A DNA stretch of 64,000 nucleotides from the NCBI RefSeq assembly GCF_000196675.2, contig NC_015312.1:5534501-5598500 (forward strand). Direction: 5' to 3'. Under the pieces are notes generated by a model. The model did no database searches and was not told where the DNA came from. It saw nothing but the letters and a program-made list of their open reading frames with translations. How positions within the stretch are numbered: the first letter of the stretch is position 1; each line of letters starts with the position of its first letter. The position numbers were made by a program, and so were the translations under genes. This stretch comes from Pseudonocardia benzenivorans CB1190. GTDB lineage: Bacteria > Actinomycetota > Actinomycetes > Mycobacteriales > Pseudonocardiaceae. This document shows positions 48,298-56,470 of this stretch, one piece after another.

Positions 48298-49173
48298 TCA
48301 CAGCGGGTCCGTGCTGGTCGTGCCGCGGTCGTCGGTGTGGGCCGGGCCCCGCGGCGCGCCGGGCCGGTCCGCGCGGGCGGCCAGCTCTGCGCCGACGACC
48401 GCGGCCGACACCAGCAGGACCCCGAGCACGACGAGCCACGACAGCAGCACGAACGCGATGCCGATCAGCCCGTAGCGGTCGGCCTGGTGCGCGGCGACGG
48501 GTGGCAGGTAGATGTCGGACACGGTGATGACCGCGAGCTGGCCGAGCCCCGTGACGATCGTCCCGGGGAGCAGGGCGCGCGGGCCGATGCGCCTGCCGAG
48601 CATCAGGTACTGCACGGGCCACCACAGCAGCGCGGCGCCGACCGCGTGCGCCACGGCGGCGATCAGCGCCGACCCGGTGAACACTCCGAGCAGCGGCGAG
48701 AGGACGACCACCGCGACGACCTCGGCCAGCAGCGCCGTCGCGCCGAGCAGGCCCGGCCACAGCCCGGCCAGTCCGGGCGCGGGGAGCCCCCAGGCCGCGA
48801 CGAAGGCGCGCTGCATGGTCCGGGTGAACCCGACCAGCGAGACGACGAGCACGACGGCCCCCGCCGCGGTCGCGGGCGCGGTGACCTCACCGCCGGTCCG
48901 CAGGAGACCGAGCACCACCGCGGCCGCGTCGCCGGACAGCCCCAGGTTCGCGACGAGCTGGTCGCCGAGGCTCGCGCGGCGTGCCGGCGGCACCGTCGCG
49001 ACGACGACCATCAGCATCGGCACGAGCGTCACGAAGGCCTGTGCGGCCAGGGCCAACGCCCGGTCGTAGCCGTCGATCGCGGTGAAGCGAGCGAGCACCC
49101 GGCCCGGGAACGACGCCGCTCCCCACGCGGCCCACGCGTCGACGCGCAGGCGCCACGACGACCGCCCCGCCAT
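48298..49173 (-). CDS. YihY/BrkB-family inner-membrane protein
   Basis: A 291-residue polytopic protein with about six hydrophobic helices and the YihY marks FTAIDGYDRALALAAQAFVT, GFTRTMQRAFVAAWGLPA and YLPPVAAHQADRYGLIGIAF. The family was once labelled ribonuclease BN, which is incorrect, and is now seen as a putative transporter. The ATG at 49173 overlaps the stop of the AI-2E-type gene (ATGA), so the two are coupled and may form one transport operon. The polar C-terminal tail is not conserved. Confidence 0.85.
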   Translation of the reverse strand: MAGRSSWRLRVDAWAAWGAASFPGRVLARFTAIDGYDRALALAAQAFVTLVPMLMVVVATVPPARRASLGDQLVANLGLSGDAAAVVLGLLRTGGEVTAPATAAGAVVLVVSLVGFTRTMQRAFVAAWGLPAPGLAGLWPGLLGATALLAEVVAVVVLSPLLGVFTGSALIAAVAHAVGAALLWWPVQYLMLGRRIGPRALLPGTIVTGLGQLAVITVSDIYLPPVAAHQADRYGLIGIAFVLLSWLVVLGVLLVSAAVVGAELAARADRPGAPRGPAHTDDRGTTSTDPL

Positions 49174-50342
49174 CACCCGTCGCCCGGCCGTTCGGTGAGG
49201 GGCTCGACGTCGGAGGGCCCGTCGGCCGGCTCCCCGGGCTCGGCCTCGGCGCGGGGCGGGACGTCGGCGACGGCGCTGCTGGTCAGCAGGCGGGACACCC
49301 ACCGCGTGCCGGGATCGATGTCGACGAGCAGCGCCTTGGTCAACAGCGTGAGCGGGATGGCCAGCAGTGCCCCGAGCGGGCCGACGACCCAGCCCCAGAA
49401 CACCAGCGACAGGAAGGTCAGCGTCAGCGAGAGGTCCACGGCGTCGCCGACGTACTTCGGCTGGATGACGGACTGGATCACGAAGTTGATGACGCAGTAG
49501 ACGACGATGACGATCACCATCAGCTTCGGCCCGCCCTCGAGCAGCCCGAGGATCGCCGGCGGCGCGAGCCCGATGATGAACCCGATGTTGGGGATGTAGT
49601 TGGTGATGAAGGCCAGCAGCCCCCACAGCAGGGGCAACGGGATGCCCAGCGCCCACACCGCGATCGTGTCGGCCACCGCGACGATCAGCCCGAACACCGT
49701 CGTGACGACGAGGTAGCTGCGGGTCCCGCGGGCGAACGTCTCCAGCGCCGTGACGATGCCGGGTCGCTCCCCCGTCAGGGACCGCACACCGCGGCCGAAC
49801 CGGGCCGCGTCGATACCCATGAACAGGAGCAGGGCGAGGATGAAGACGAGGTCGGAGAACGCACCGGTCAGGCCGACGAGGACGTCGCCCACCAACCCCG
49901 CGATCGTGCCGAGGTCGATCTGCGACAGCGCCGCGCGCACCTGCTCGTGCCCGACCCCGAGGCTCGCCAGCAGGGCGTCGACGTCACCGAGCAGCGCCGC
50001 GAACCGGTCCTGATAGGACGGCAGCAGCGTCGCCAGCCGGGCCACCGACAGTGCCAGCGCGGCCGCCAGCGCGATGACGACCGCGAACGTCGCGAGCAGG
50101 GTCAGCAGGGTGGCCAGCCACACCGGGACGCCGCGCCCGCGCAGCCGGCCCATCAGCGGATGCACCGCGACGGTGAGCATGAGCGCGAGGAAGACCGGTC
50201 CGAGTATCGACGAGAAGGCCTTCAGCCCGGCGACCGTGACCACGGCCGCGGCGACGCTCAGCAGGACGATCAGCCCGCGCGGCAACGGGGAGGACGGCAC
50301 GACGGGGCCGGGCGAATCGGTCATCGCCGGATTCTGACCCAT
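49173..50342 (-). CDS. AI-2E family (TqsA/PerM-like) membrane permease
   Basis: A 389-residue protein with about eight helices typical of the AI-2E transporter family: an N-terminal pair (VLLSVAAAVVTVAGLKAF, ILGPVFLALMLTVAVHPLMG), a long amphipathic region, and a C-terminal set (LLWGLLAFITNYIPNIGFII, then QPKYVGDAVDLSLTLTFLSL). Some members export the signal AI-2, others are sodium/proton antiporters; the role here is unknown. ATG 50342 is annotated; ATG 50324 (MTDSPG) is equally plausible. It is the last host gene before the integrated element. Confidence 0.87.
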   Translation of the reverse strand: MGQNPAMTDSPGPVVPSSPLPRGLIVLLSVAAAVVTVAGLKAFSSILGPVFLALMLTVAVHPLMGRLRGRGVPVWLATLLTLLATFAVVIALAAALALSVARLATLLPSYQDRFAALLGDVDALLASLGVGHEQVRAALSQIDLGTIAGLVGDVLVGLTGAFSDLVFILALLLFMGIDAARFGRGVRSLTGERPGIVTALETFARGTRSYLVVTTVFGLIVAVADTIAVWALGIPLPLLWGLLAFITNYIPNIGFIIGLAPPAILGLLEGGPKLMVIVIVVYCVINFVIQSVIQPKYVGDAVDLSLTLTFLSLVFWGWVVGPLGALLAIPLTLLTKALLVDIDPGTRWVSRLLTSSAVADVPPRAEAEPGEPADGPSDVEPLTERPGDG

Positions 50343-50479
50343 CCGCGGGCCCCGGACGGTGCGATCCGGTGTGGACGGTGCCCGTGTCGCCCGGACGAAC
50401 CGCCGACCACGCGCCGGACGGACGGTGCAGCCGCGCGAACGGGTCGCGCGACCGCGCCATCGGTCCGGCCGGGACGGCG

Positions 50480-50517
50480 GGGGTTACCTCAGGGGTTGCT
50501 TCAGGGGGTTACTTCAG
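50480..50517. repeat. Three 12-13 bp direct repeats beside attL
   Basis: gggggttacctca, ggggttgcttca and gggggttacttca follow one another. Each contains a near copy of the last codons of the acyl-CoA dehydrogenase tail (tta/ctt/cag). They lie just outside the left att repeat. Confidence 0.55.
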
Positions 50518-50580
50518 CAGGGCGCGCGCCATGACCATGCGCTGGACCTGGTTGGTGCCCTCGTAGATCTGGGTGATCTT
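50509..50580 (-). pseudogene. Displaced 3' tail of the acyl-CoA dehydrogenase gene
   Basis: In the minus-strand frame this encodes KITQIYEGTNQVQRMV and then MARALLK with a TAA stop, identical in protein to the end of the intact gene at 61695-62846. It has no start and no upstream gene body because the mobile element has separated it from its gene. It should be the original chromosomal 3' end. Confidence 0.85.
50511..50580. other. attL of the integrated element
   Basis: 70 bp matching 61697-61766 with three mismatches (50515, 50527, 50545). The segment 50546-50580 (35 bp) is identical in both copies and is the likely crossover region. Confidence 0.85.
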
Positions 50581-50838
50581 GCTGGACGAACCTGCCGACG
50601 TGCGCGTTCCACGAGGAAACGGCCCCAACCAGTAGCGATGCCAGGCACACAACGTGGTCATCAGTGGTCAACCGCTCCCCTCGCACGGCCTGAGGACGGC
50701 CTGCAGCAGGAATGCTCGACGAGCCCGGCCAAACGGATGAGGGTAACGAACCGTCACTCTCCGACGTAATCTTGTCGGTAAGCATCATCGGGCTCACCAG
50801 CCCTACTTGCCCCACTCCTGACGACGGGCGGACCCACA

Positions 50839-52314
50839 GTGCGAGTCTCGGAATTGTTTGACCTGCCCCAGAAGCAAGATTCCCTTGACTTTATTGACGT
50901 AGATGTCGATGGTGACACGCCCCTATTCATCGACCCGCCAGCACTCCAATCAATCGACAGCGCATGGGCAAACTCATGTGTTTCGTCGATCCAGAGCTTC
51001 TTTCAACGCGTCCTCGACGCAGTTACCTCTGGCGACAACGTCCAAGGTATGGCAATTCTGAAGAATCTAAGCGAACCCAACGAGACACACTTAGGATTGT
51101 CGAAGGGTCGCTCTCAGGGAAACGCCGTTGGCGACAAGCTGGCCGAGAAGTTCTGGGAGGAGCTTAGCGGGAGTAGGGCCGCGCAGTCGGGACTGATTAC
51201 CGATCTTGAGGACACGGCGCTGCTGATCGAGAACGTTCGCGAGGACCGGATTTCGGATGTCACAACGTGCCTGATTCGCACTCAGCTCATAGAGTACACG
51301 CAAGCAGCCTGCGAGTACTACGGGATCCCCACTCGCGCCGGTTCTTATGCTGGATCCGAATGGGAGCCGCTCCGCGGTCAGTGGATTGACAGAAGCCACG
51401 ATCTCCCGATTGCTGCCGGGATTCCGTTACTTTTGGTTCCGAAAGAGATTGTTCGACGCAAGCTTCATCTCGATCCTGGCGAGTACTACCGACATCACGT
51501 CTTAAACTTCCTGTGGCGCGAAGAACTTGCAAGGGTCAGTAGCCTGGCAATCACAGCGAGGGGCCGGCGCCGTCCTGCAATCTCCAAGGGGGCAGTCGAA
51601 GACAAGTACCGGGGAATGTTTGACTCAGGCCGGACCAACCCCGGGGTGGAGAAGCGTATCAATACCTGGTACAGCGAGAGAAACCCAGAGGCGTTGTCAG
51701 ACTTCAAGGAACAGAAGTCTGCAAATCCAGCACGTCCCATGACGAACGAGGAAATCTCGGAGACGTCAGGTGCGAGCATCGACGAGCTGCAAGAACATTT
51801 GGATCTCGTCCTCTCGACGCCAACTGGAAAGCCTGCCGCCGATCTCTACCATAGGAGAGTTGAGGCTCTTCTTTCAGCGCTATTCTACCCCGATATGATC
51901 CACCCTAGACGTGAAGTCAAGATCAACGATGGTCGCAAGCGGATTGACATTACTTACACGAATGCCGCAAGGTCGGGATTCTTCCACTGGCTTGCAATGA
52001 ACTATCCCGCAGCAAATATTGTAGTCGAGTGCAAGAATTACTCGAAGCCGATTGGAAACCCAGAGTACGACCAGCTACTCGGCCGGTTCTCTCCCTCGCG
52101 CGGCAAGGTCGGACTCCTACTGTTCCGCGGATATGTCGATAAGGCTAACGTGCGCGCCAGTTGCCGAGATGCCGCGAACAATAGCCAAGGCTGGATCTTG
52201 GCCTTGGACGACGCGGACCTGAAAGCCCTGGTCGAGGAGGCCGTAAACCCGCCTACTGGGTCATTCGGACATCTCCACAGGCTTTTCAATGAGCTGCTAG
52301 GGTTTAATTCCTAG
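50839..52314 (+). CDS. Orphan protein with a PD-(D/E)XK nuclease signature (candidate defence cargo)
   Basis: A 491-residue protein, GTG start 50839. The family is not recognised. The N-terminal half opens with SLDFIDVDVDGDTPLFIDPP and is mostly helical. The C-terminal part has a restriction-endonuclease-like pattern: E342 in a helix, D370 in RKRIDITY, then the strand NIVVECKNY with E397 and K399, and a following helix containing EYDQLLGRF (Q412). That spacing fits a PD-(D/E)XK catalytic site. The gene is clearly lower in GC (about half G+C in a sampled 60-bp line) than the host. No methyltransferase is adjacent, so it is not an ordinary type II restriction gene. An anti-phage or plasmid-control role is inference. 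Confidence 0.6.
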   Translation: MRVSELFDLPQKQDSLDFIDVDVDGDTPLFIDPPALQSIDSAWANSCVSSIQSFFQRVLDAVTSGDNVQGMAILKNLSEPNETHLGLSKGRSQGNAVGDKLAEKFWEELSGSRAAQSGLITDLEDTALLIENVREDRISDVTTCLIRTQLIEYTQAACEYYGIPTRAGSYAGSEWEPLRGQWIDRSHDLPIAAGIPLLLVPKEIVRRKLHLDPGEYYRHHVLNFLWREELARVSSLAITARGRRRPAISKGAVEDKYRGMFDSGRTNPGVEKRINTWYSERNPEALSDFKEQKSANPARPMTNEEISETSGASIDELQEHLDLVLSTPTGKPAADLYHRRVEALLSALFYPDMIHPRREVKINDGRKRIDITYTNAARSGFFHWLAMNYPAANIVVECKNYSKPIGNPEYDQLLGRFSPSRGKVGLLLFRGYVDKANVRASCRDAANNSQGWILALDDADLKALVEEAVNPPTGSFGHLHRLFNELLGFNS

Positions 52315-52388
52315 CAGGTCAAATCTGCGCAAGGATTCGCGCCACCACGCCTATCTCCGCTGTCCTGGCCAGCACTTTGCGGGTGCGG

Positions 52389-52504
52389 ACGGCGTCAACC
52401 CGGCACCCTCGATCCCGCAACCGGAACCACCACGGGCCAGCCGCCGAACTCATCGACTGACCACCGGCGGGATCGAGGCGCGCGGAGCGCGGGGTTGACG
52501 CCGT
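52389..52504. repeat. Nested inverted repeat (116 bp)
   Basis: Outer arms acggcgtcaaccc (52389-52401) and its complement (52492-52504), 13 bp, enclose inner arms cctcgatcccgc (52407-52418) and its complement (52467-52478), 12 bp. The whole could fold into one long stem. It may be a single-strand origin, terminator or element-end structure. Confidence 0.6.
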
Positions 52505-52596
52505 TCGTGCCCGTGAAGACGATCGCGGCCAGAGCGGGGATGACCCCGACTCGTCTCACACCGACCTCGCCGGCGCGCAGCCGGCGGCCCGTAGGT

Positions 52597-52638
52597 ACGA
52601 CCCGACCCAGAGGCCCTCAGGCCGCCGGGTCGGGTCGT
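52597..52638. terminator. 12-bp perfect hairpin
   Basis: acgacccgaccc (52597-52608) pairs exactly with gggtcgggtcgt (52627-52638), followed on the plus strand by ttt. It lies between the convergent nuclease-like and creatininase genes and suits a terminator. Confidence 0.6.
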
Positions 52639-52662
52639 TTGCCGTCCGGCCGCAGTCCGGCC

Positions 52663-52680
52663 CGCACCCGGCAGGGTGCG
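52663..52680. terminator. Short GC hairpin downstream of the creatininase gene
   Basis: cgcaccc (52663-52669) and gggtgcg (52674-52680) pair exactly around ggca. It is about 70 bp past the creatininase stop. Confidence 0.4.
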
Positions 52681-52749
52681 GCTTGAAGACGTATCGAAAG
52701 TCATCACCGACCGGCCGGCGGGCGGTCTCTCACGCGCCCGGCCGGTGGG

Positions 52750-53457
52750 TCAACCCTTGCCTCGCAGCACATCGAGAGCCGCTGCAACGGAGGTGGAGAA
52801 CGCGTCGAGCAGCAGTGTGCCCTTGTCCGCTGTGGCGAGGGATGGGAGGCCGATAACGCCGTCCTCGGAGTACCCGCGAACACCGAGCATGTTCAGGTGA
52901 CGTCGATCGTCAGCGAGGTGATCCGCCGTCCGGTAGCTGTCGCGGACGACCTCGGGCCAGCGAGCTAGGAGAATCGAGGTTTCCGCTTCGCCACCGTGCA
53001 TGTCCTCGTGATTGCTCGTGGTGAGGCCGGCGTGCTTGCGAGCGTCCGCCCAGTCGGCGCTCTGCGGGAACAGCGCCATCCGGATCTCACCCGCGTTCGC
53101 CTCTTGCACGACGTTGCCGAGGACGTAGTTGCCACCGTGGGCGTTCACGACGACCAGCTTGCCGACCCCAGCCGCACGCAAGGACTCCGCAACGTCATTC
53201 ACGATCGCGTAGAGCGTGGTGGCTCTGACGCTGACCGTGCCCGCGAAGTCGGCGTGCTCATGCGAGCAACCGAAAGTGATGGCCGGCAGCAGGAGCAAAC
53301 CGTGCTCGGTAGCAACCCGCTCGGCGATGGCCGTCGCGATGAGCGCGTCGGTAGTCAGGGGAAGGTGCCCGCCGTGTTGCTCGAAGCTCCCGACCGGGAG
53401 CACCGCAACATCCGGGTTGGTCTGGGCAACTTCGTGAGACGTCGTCGAGGGCAGCAT
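52750..53457 (-). CDS. Creatininase-family (creatinine amidohydrolase) protein
   Basis: A 235-residue metal-dependent amidohydrolase. The metal and substrate motifs are intact: LPVGSFEQHGGHLPLTTDAL with E26, H28 and D37, the VVVNAHGGNY histidine (H107), and MHGGEAETSILL with the late glutamate near residue 158. Family members hydrolyse creatinine, formamidopyrimidines or small peptides (for example MftE, which trims the mycofactocin precursor). No mycofactocin or ring-opening partner is present. ATG 53457 begins 20 bp after the XRE/TPR regulator on the same strand, with GAGG upstream, so the two are co-transcribed. Confidence 0.8.
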   Translation of the reverse strand: MLPSTTSHEVAQTNPDVAVLPVGSFEQHGGHLPLTTDALIATAIAERVATEHGLLLLPAITFGCSHEHADFAGTVSVRATTLYAIVNDVAESLRAAGVGKLVVVNAHGGNYVLGNVVQEANAGEIRMALFPQSADWADARKHAGLTTSNHEDMHGGEAETSILLARWPEVVRDSYRTADHLADDRRHLNMLGVRGYSEDGVIGLPSLATADKGTLLLDAFSTSVAAALDVLRGKG

Positions 53458-53477
53458 CGTGACCCATCCTCGCGCCT

Positions 53478-54635
53478 CTACGCGACCGTTGCCAGAGCCT
53501 CGCGCAGCTCGCGTACCGCCTTGGCGTCCTTGAGCGGCATCACCCGACGGCCGATCACCCGCAGCATGTGCAGGGTCCGAGCCGACGGCGCCTGAGCGAC
53601 CAGCTCGACGGCCCGCAGCGCTGCCCGGCACGCCTCGTCGAGGTCGTGCTGTTCCAGGTGCGCGGCCGCGAGACGGGTCAGGCACAACGCCTGGTCGCGG
53701 TTGAGCCCAACCGGCCATCCATCGAGCGCGCGCTGACAGGCATCGACGGCCGCCCCCGGATTGCCGAGGACCAGCGAGCACAGCGCACCCTCCATCTCGA
53801 GATACGTGGTCGTGCAGTACGCGGAGTACGGGTGGCCACCGGCGCCTCCGTCGACCAGCGACAGAGCCCGGTCGAGTGCTTCGCGGCCTGGTCCTTCCCG
53901 TCGAAGGTGTGCCTCCGATACGGCGACTTGCCGTAGGCAGACGGGCAGCAGGTCCGGCGCCTCGCGCTCGGCCATCGTGGCGGCACGTCGAGCCGTGACG
54001 GCAGCCCGCTGGTCTTCTCGCATCGACGTGAGCACGTTGCTCTTGCGCATCGTGTTGTAGGCAGCCAGTGCGACGTCACCGGCGCTCTCGGCCAGGTCGA
54101 TCGACTCGTCCGTGTAGCGCAGGGCTCCCGCGTGGTCACCGCTGTCCTGGCAGAGCCACCCGGCGAGCTCGGCGAACCGAGCGGTCACCTGGACGATCTC
54201 GGCCGGGCTCTGTTGGGCGAGCCGGCGCAGTTGCTCGACCTGCGTGGCCACGGTGCCGAGCACGAACCCGGGGCCGGCCACGTTGTCCATCCGAGCGTGC
54301 TGCCCGTGCTGCTGGCGGAAGTAGTCGAGCATCGCCCCGGAGACGTCGGTTCCCCGCACCTGCACAGCGGACGGGAGGGCAACACCCGCTTTCGCCTGCC
54401 CCTCGTCGACGAATCCGAGTGCCTGCAACGGAAGGCCGAATGCGCGACCGAGCAGGCGCTGGTAACGCTCGTCGGGCGAGCTGGCCCCGTTCTCCCAGCG
54501 GGAAATCAGGATGCGCAGGCTCGTCGGGCGAGCAATCCGAATCTTCAACTCGGCGGCGGCGCGACACAGCTCGTGATTGAGTTGGTCCGACGTCCAGCCT
54601 CGCGCCTCACGTGCAGCGCGAATCTCGTTGCTCAT
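53478..54635 (-). CDS. XRE-family regulator with TPR-like C-terminal domain
   Basis: A 385-residue protein. Residues 1-70 are a Cro/C1-type helix-turn-helix (RAAREARGWTSDQLNHELCR, then PTSLRILISRWENGASSPD). The remainder is a chain of helical TPR-like repeats (AEIVQVTARFAELAGWLCQD, DHAGALRYTDESIDLAESAG), as in actinobacterial signal-sensing XRE regulators. ATG 54635 is chosen because a GGGGGA site lies 7 bp upstream. It is divergent from the element core genes across about 200 bp containing CGTAACG-type boxes, and its transcript continues into the creatininase gene. Confidence 0.82.
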   Translation of the reverse strand: MSNEIRAAREARGWTSDQLNHELCRAAAELKIRIARPTSLRILISRWENGASSPDERYQRLLGRAFGLPLQALGFVDEGQAKAGVALPSAVQVRGTDVSGAMLDYFRQQHGQHARMDNVAGPGFVLGTVATQVEQLRRLAQQSPAEIVQVTARFAELAGWLCQDSGDHAGALRYTDESIDLAESAGDVALAAYNTMRKSNVLTSMREDQRAAVTARRAATMAEREAPDLLPVCLRQVAVSEAHLRREGPGREALDRALSLVDGGAGGHPYSAYCTTTYLEMEGALCSLVLGNPGAAVDACQRALDGWPVGLNRDQALCLTRLAAAHLEQHDLDEACRAALRAVELVAQAPSARTLHMLRVIGRRVMPLKDAKAVRELREALATVA

Positions 54636-54705
54636 CGAATCGTCCCCCGACGTAGACATATGAGCTGCGTTTCCATGATCCCACACTCTCCCATACGAAG
54701 GAAGC

Positions 54706-54736
54706 CGTAACGGAAAGAGCGTTACGTCGCGTTACG
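54706..54736. promoter_or_regulatory. Operator cluster in the divergent regulator/core-gene interval
   Basis: CGTAACG at 54706-54712, then CGTTACG at 54720-54726 and 54730-54736. The first is the inverted complement of the others. A partial tcttacg follows at 54744-54750. The interval lies between the XRE gene and the first core ORF. Confidence 0.55.
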
Positions 54737-54837
54737 TGCCGTCTCTTACGAGCCGCTGCGCCCGACTGGTTCCGTGGAGTTGCCCATCCGACCGGATGGG
54801 GAGTCTGCAAGTTGATCCGCAAGGGAGCACAGCAGTC

Positions 54838-55164
54838 ATGGACCTGATGTTGGACACGAGCACGATGAAGTTTCAGGCGTCGGGCGGTTTCGAGCCGCGT
54901 CTGGACAAGGATGGCGTGCATCGTCGGGACAAGAGTGGCGGTACGAACCTGCCCCTGTGGGCCGTGAAGCTCGTTGCCTGGAGTGACGCGGATGCGGAGA
55001 CGATTCTGGTCACGGTGGCGATCGCTGATCCGCCGAAGGTGAGCCAGGGTCAGTACGTGTCGGTCGAGCGTCTGCAGGCGTTGCCGTGGGTGCAGAACGG
55101 CAATTCTCGGGTGGCGTTTCGTGCCGGTTCGGTGGTCCCCCACCAGCCGCCGAAGCCGGCGTGA
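54838..55164 (+). CDS. Conserved AICE small protein
   Basis: A 108-residue protein beginning MDLMLDTSTMKFQASGGFEP, containing PLWAVKLVAWSDADAETILV and a C-terminal VSVERLQALPWVQNG. It resembles a short family of unknown function regularly found upstream of the Tra and Rep genes in actinomycete integrative elements. The compact beta-rich sequence has no signal peptide or catalytic motif. ATG 54838 follows an AGGGAG site and replaces a longer frame beginning at 54736. It is the first gene of the rightward core operon, under the operator cluster. Confidence 0.6.
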   Translation: MDLMLDTSTMKFQASGGFEPRLDKDGVHRRDKSGGTNLPLWAVKLVAWSDADAETILVTVAIADPPKVSQGQYVSVERLQALPWVQNGNSRVAFRAGSVVPHQPPKPA

Positions 55165-55179
55165 GCGGAGTGATCCGCG

Positions 55180-55506
55180 ATGAGTGAGATGAATAGGTCC
55201 TCGGTGGCGGTTCCGCCACAGGGAATTCAGGCTGACCGGCCGTATCGGCCGACTGCCAGTCGAGAGAAGGTTCAGGAAGAGATCGAACGCGCTATGCGTG
55301 GCATCTTCTTCGAAGCGGCGGCTCAGGCCACGCAGTACATGTCGCTGGTCGAGTACGACCGGCAGGCCGACATCACGGTACGGCATGGGCACCTGGTCGA
55401 CGCGAGCGAGTGCATGGAAATCGCGATGACCTACCTGGGACAGCTGAAGGCATTGCTGTCGCATCGCATCCGGGTTGAGAACGTCGACCCGCCCGAGCAG
55501 TTCTGA
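55180..55506 (+). CDS. Hypothetical AICE protein
   Basis: A 108-residue hydrophilic protein with a predicted helical middle (SREKVQEEIERAMRGIFFEA, AAQATQYMSLVEYDR). No known motif, signal or membrane segment is visible. It starts at ATG 55180 behind GGAG, 16 bp after the previous gene, and belongs to the same rightward operon. An internal ATG at 55189 is possible. The function is unknown. Confidence 0.55.
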   Translation: MSEMNRSSVAVPPQGIQADRPYRPTASREKVQEEIERAMRGIFFEAAAQATQYMSLVEYDRQADITVRHGHLVDASECMEIAMTYLGQLKALLSHRIRVENVDPPEQF

Positions 55507-55626
55507 TCCTGCTCGTTCGGCAGGGGTGGACACGGAACCACCGGTTTGTGTGGACCACTTGTGTGGTTCCGCGTCCACCTTCTGTCGCCTCCCGAGCCTC
55601 TGAAACCTCAGCGGAAGGACTGTGTC

Positions 55627-56427
55627 ATGTTCACTGCATCTCGTGGCCGCGGTCGCGGCGTCCGGGGTGGCCGGCGTTCACAGATGGGAATCGTCGAGGT
55701 CTTCACCCGCCCCGAACAGCATCCTGTGACCAGGATCTTGGGCTGGGCGGTCCGCTATCGCGCGGAACTCGCCGTGACCACCGTTCTGGTGGCGGTGTTC
55801 CTGTTGCTGCGCAACGGGGTCGGCCCCGAAGCGGCCACGGTCATCGTCATCGTTACGACGGCGGTGATGTTCGTCGTCCCGCCCTCACGGCGGTATCTGA
55901 CGCGCCGAATGTGGTGTGTCTACTCGCGCCATCGCGCCCGGGCCGCCTTCGTGCAGACCCGCACTATGACCTACGACGGCCGCATGCCGTTCCTGTACTG
56001 GTCACGGCCCTCCACCGTGGGAGAACGCATCCGAGTCTGGCTTCCCGCCGGCATGGAGGTCAAGGACCTCGAAGGCGTGTGCCCTGAGCTGGCCGTTGCA
56101 TGCTGGGCCCGCAGCGCCCGCGTCGAGCCGAGCCGGCGACACGCCCACCTCGTCGTCATCGAGATCGTCCGCCGTGACCCGCTGGCGACCTCGTCGGTGA
56201 TCGCACCGGCCGTTCTGCACGGCGTGCCCGACGTCGACCCCCACCCGGAAGGGGGCCAGGTCGTGCCGCTGCCTTCCCGGTCGAATCTGCCGGCACCTGC
56301 TGCCGACGACACCCCCAGGACCCGAACCAAGGGCAACCGGGCCACTGCCCGACCCCGTGACCGCGAAGAGGTCGACGAACCGGCCGTGACCGGGTTCGGC
56401 GGGGTCGATGTCTCCGACTACGTCTGA
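55627..56427 (+). CDS. AICE membrane protein, two transmembrane helices
   Basis: A 266-residue protein. A basic N-terminal tail is followed by two hydrophobic helices (ELAVTTVLVAVFLLLRNGV and TVIVIVTTAVMFVVPPS), then a cytoplasmic domain and a disordered basic/acidic C-terminal tail. Proteins of this shape directly precede the FtsK/TraB-like gene in many AICEs and may anchor or assist the translocase; that is inferred from position. ATG 55627 follows a GGAAGGA site. It ends 43 bp before the translocase gene. Confidence 0.65.
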   Translation: MFTASRGRGRGVRGGRRSQMGIVEVFTRPEQHPVTRILGWAVRYRAELAVTTVLVAVFLLLRNGVGPEAATVIVIVTTAVMFVVPPSRRYLTRRMWCVYSRHRARAAFVQTRTMTYDGRMPFLYWSRPSTVGERIRVWLPAGMEVKDLEGVCPELAVACWARSARVEPSRRHAHLVVIEIVRRDPLATSSVIAPAVLHGVPDVDPHPEGGQVVPLPSRSNLPAPAADDTPRTRTKGNRATARPRDREEVDEPAVTGFGGVDVSDYV

Positions 56428-56470
56428 CCAGCCCGTTCCGCAGCGATGAGTGAGTGAGGAATGACCGATC

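Larger units (their letters stand above)
52315..52749. other. Gene-free interval after the nuclease-like gene
   Basis: 435 bp where composition returns to high GC. It holds a long two-part inverted repeat, a 12-bp perfect hairpin and a 7-bp hairpin, but no credible gene. Confidence 0.5.

Noticed and set aside
50839..52314. Standard type II restriction-modification system
   Set aside because: No methyltransferase or specificity gene is adjacent, and the family is not one I can name.
52750..53457. Mycofactocin peptidase MftE
   Set aside because: Only the general family motifs match. No mftA, mftB, mftC or mftD partner is near, and the gene is in a mobile element.
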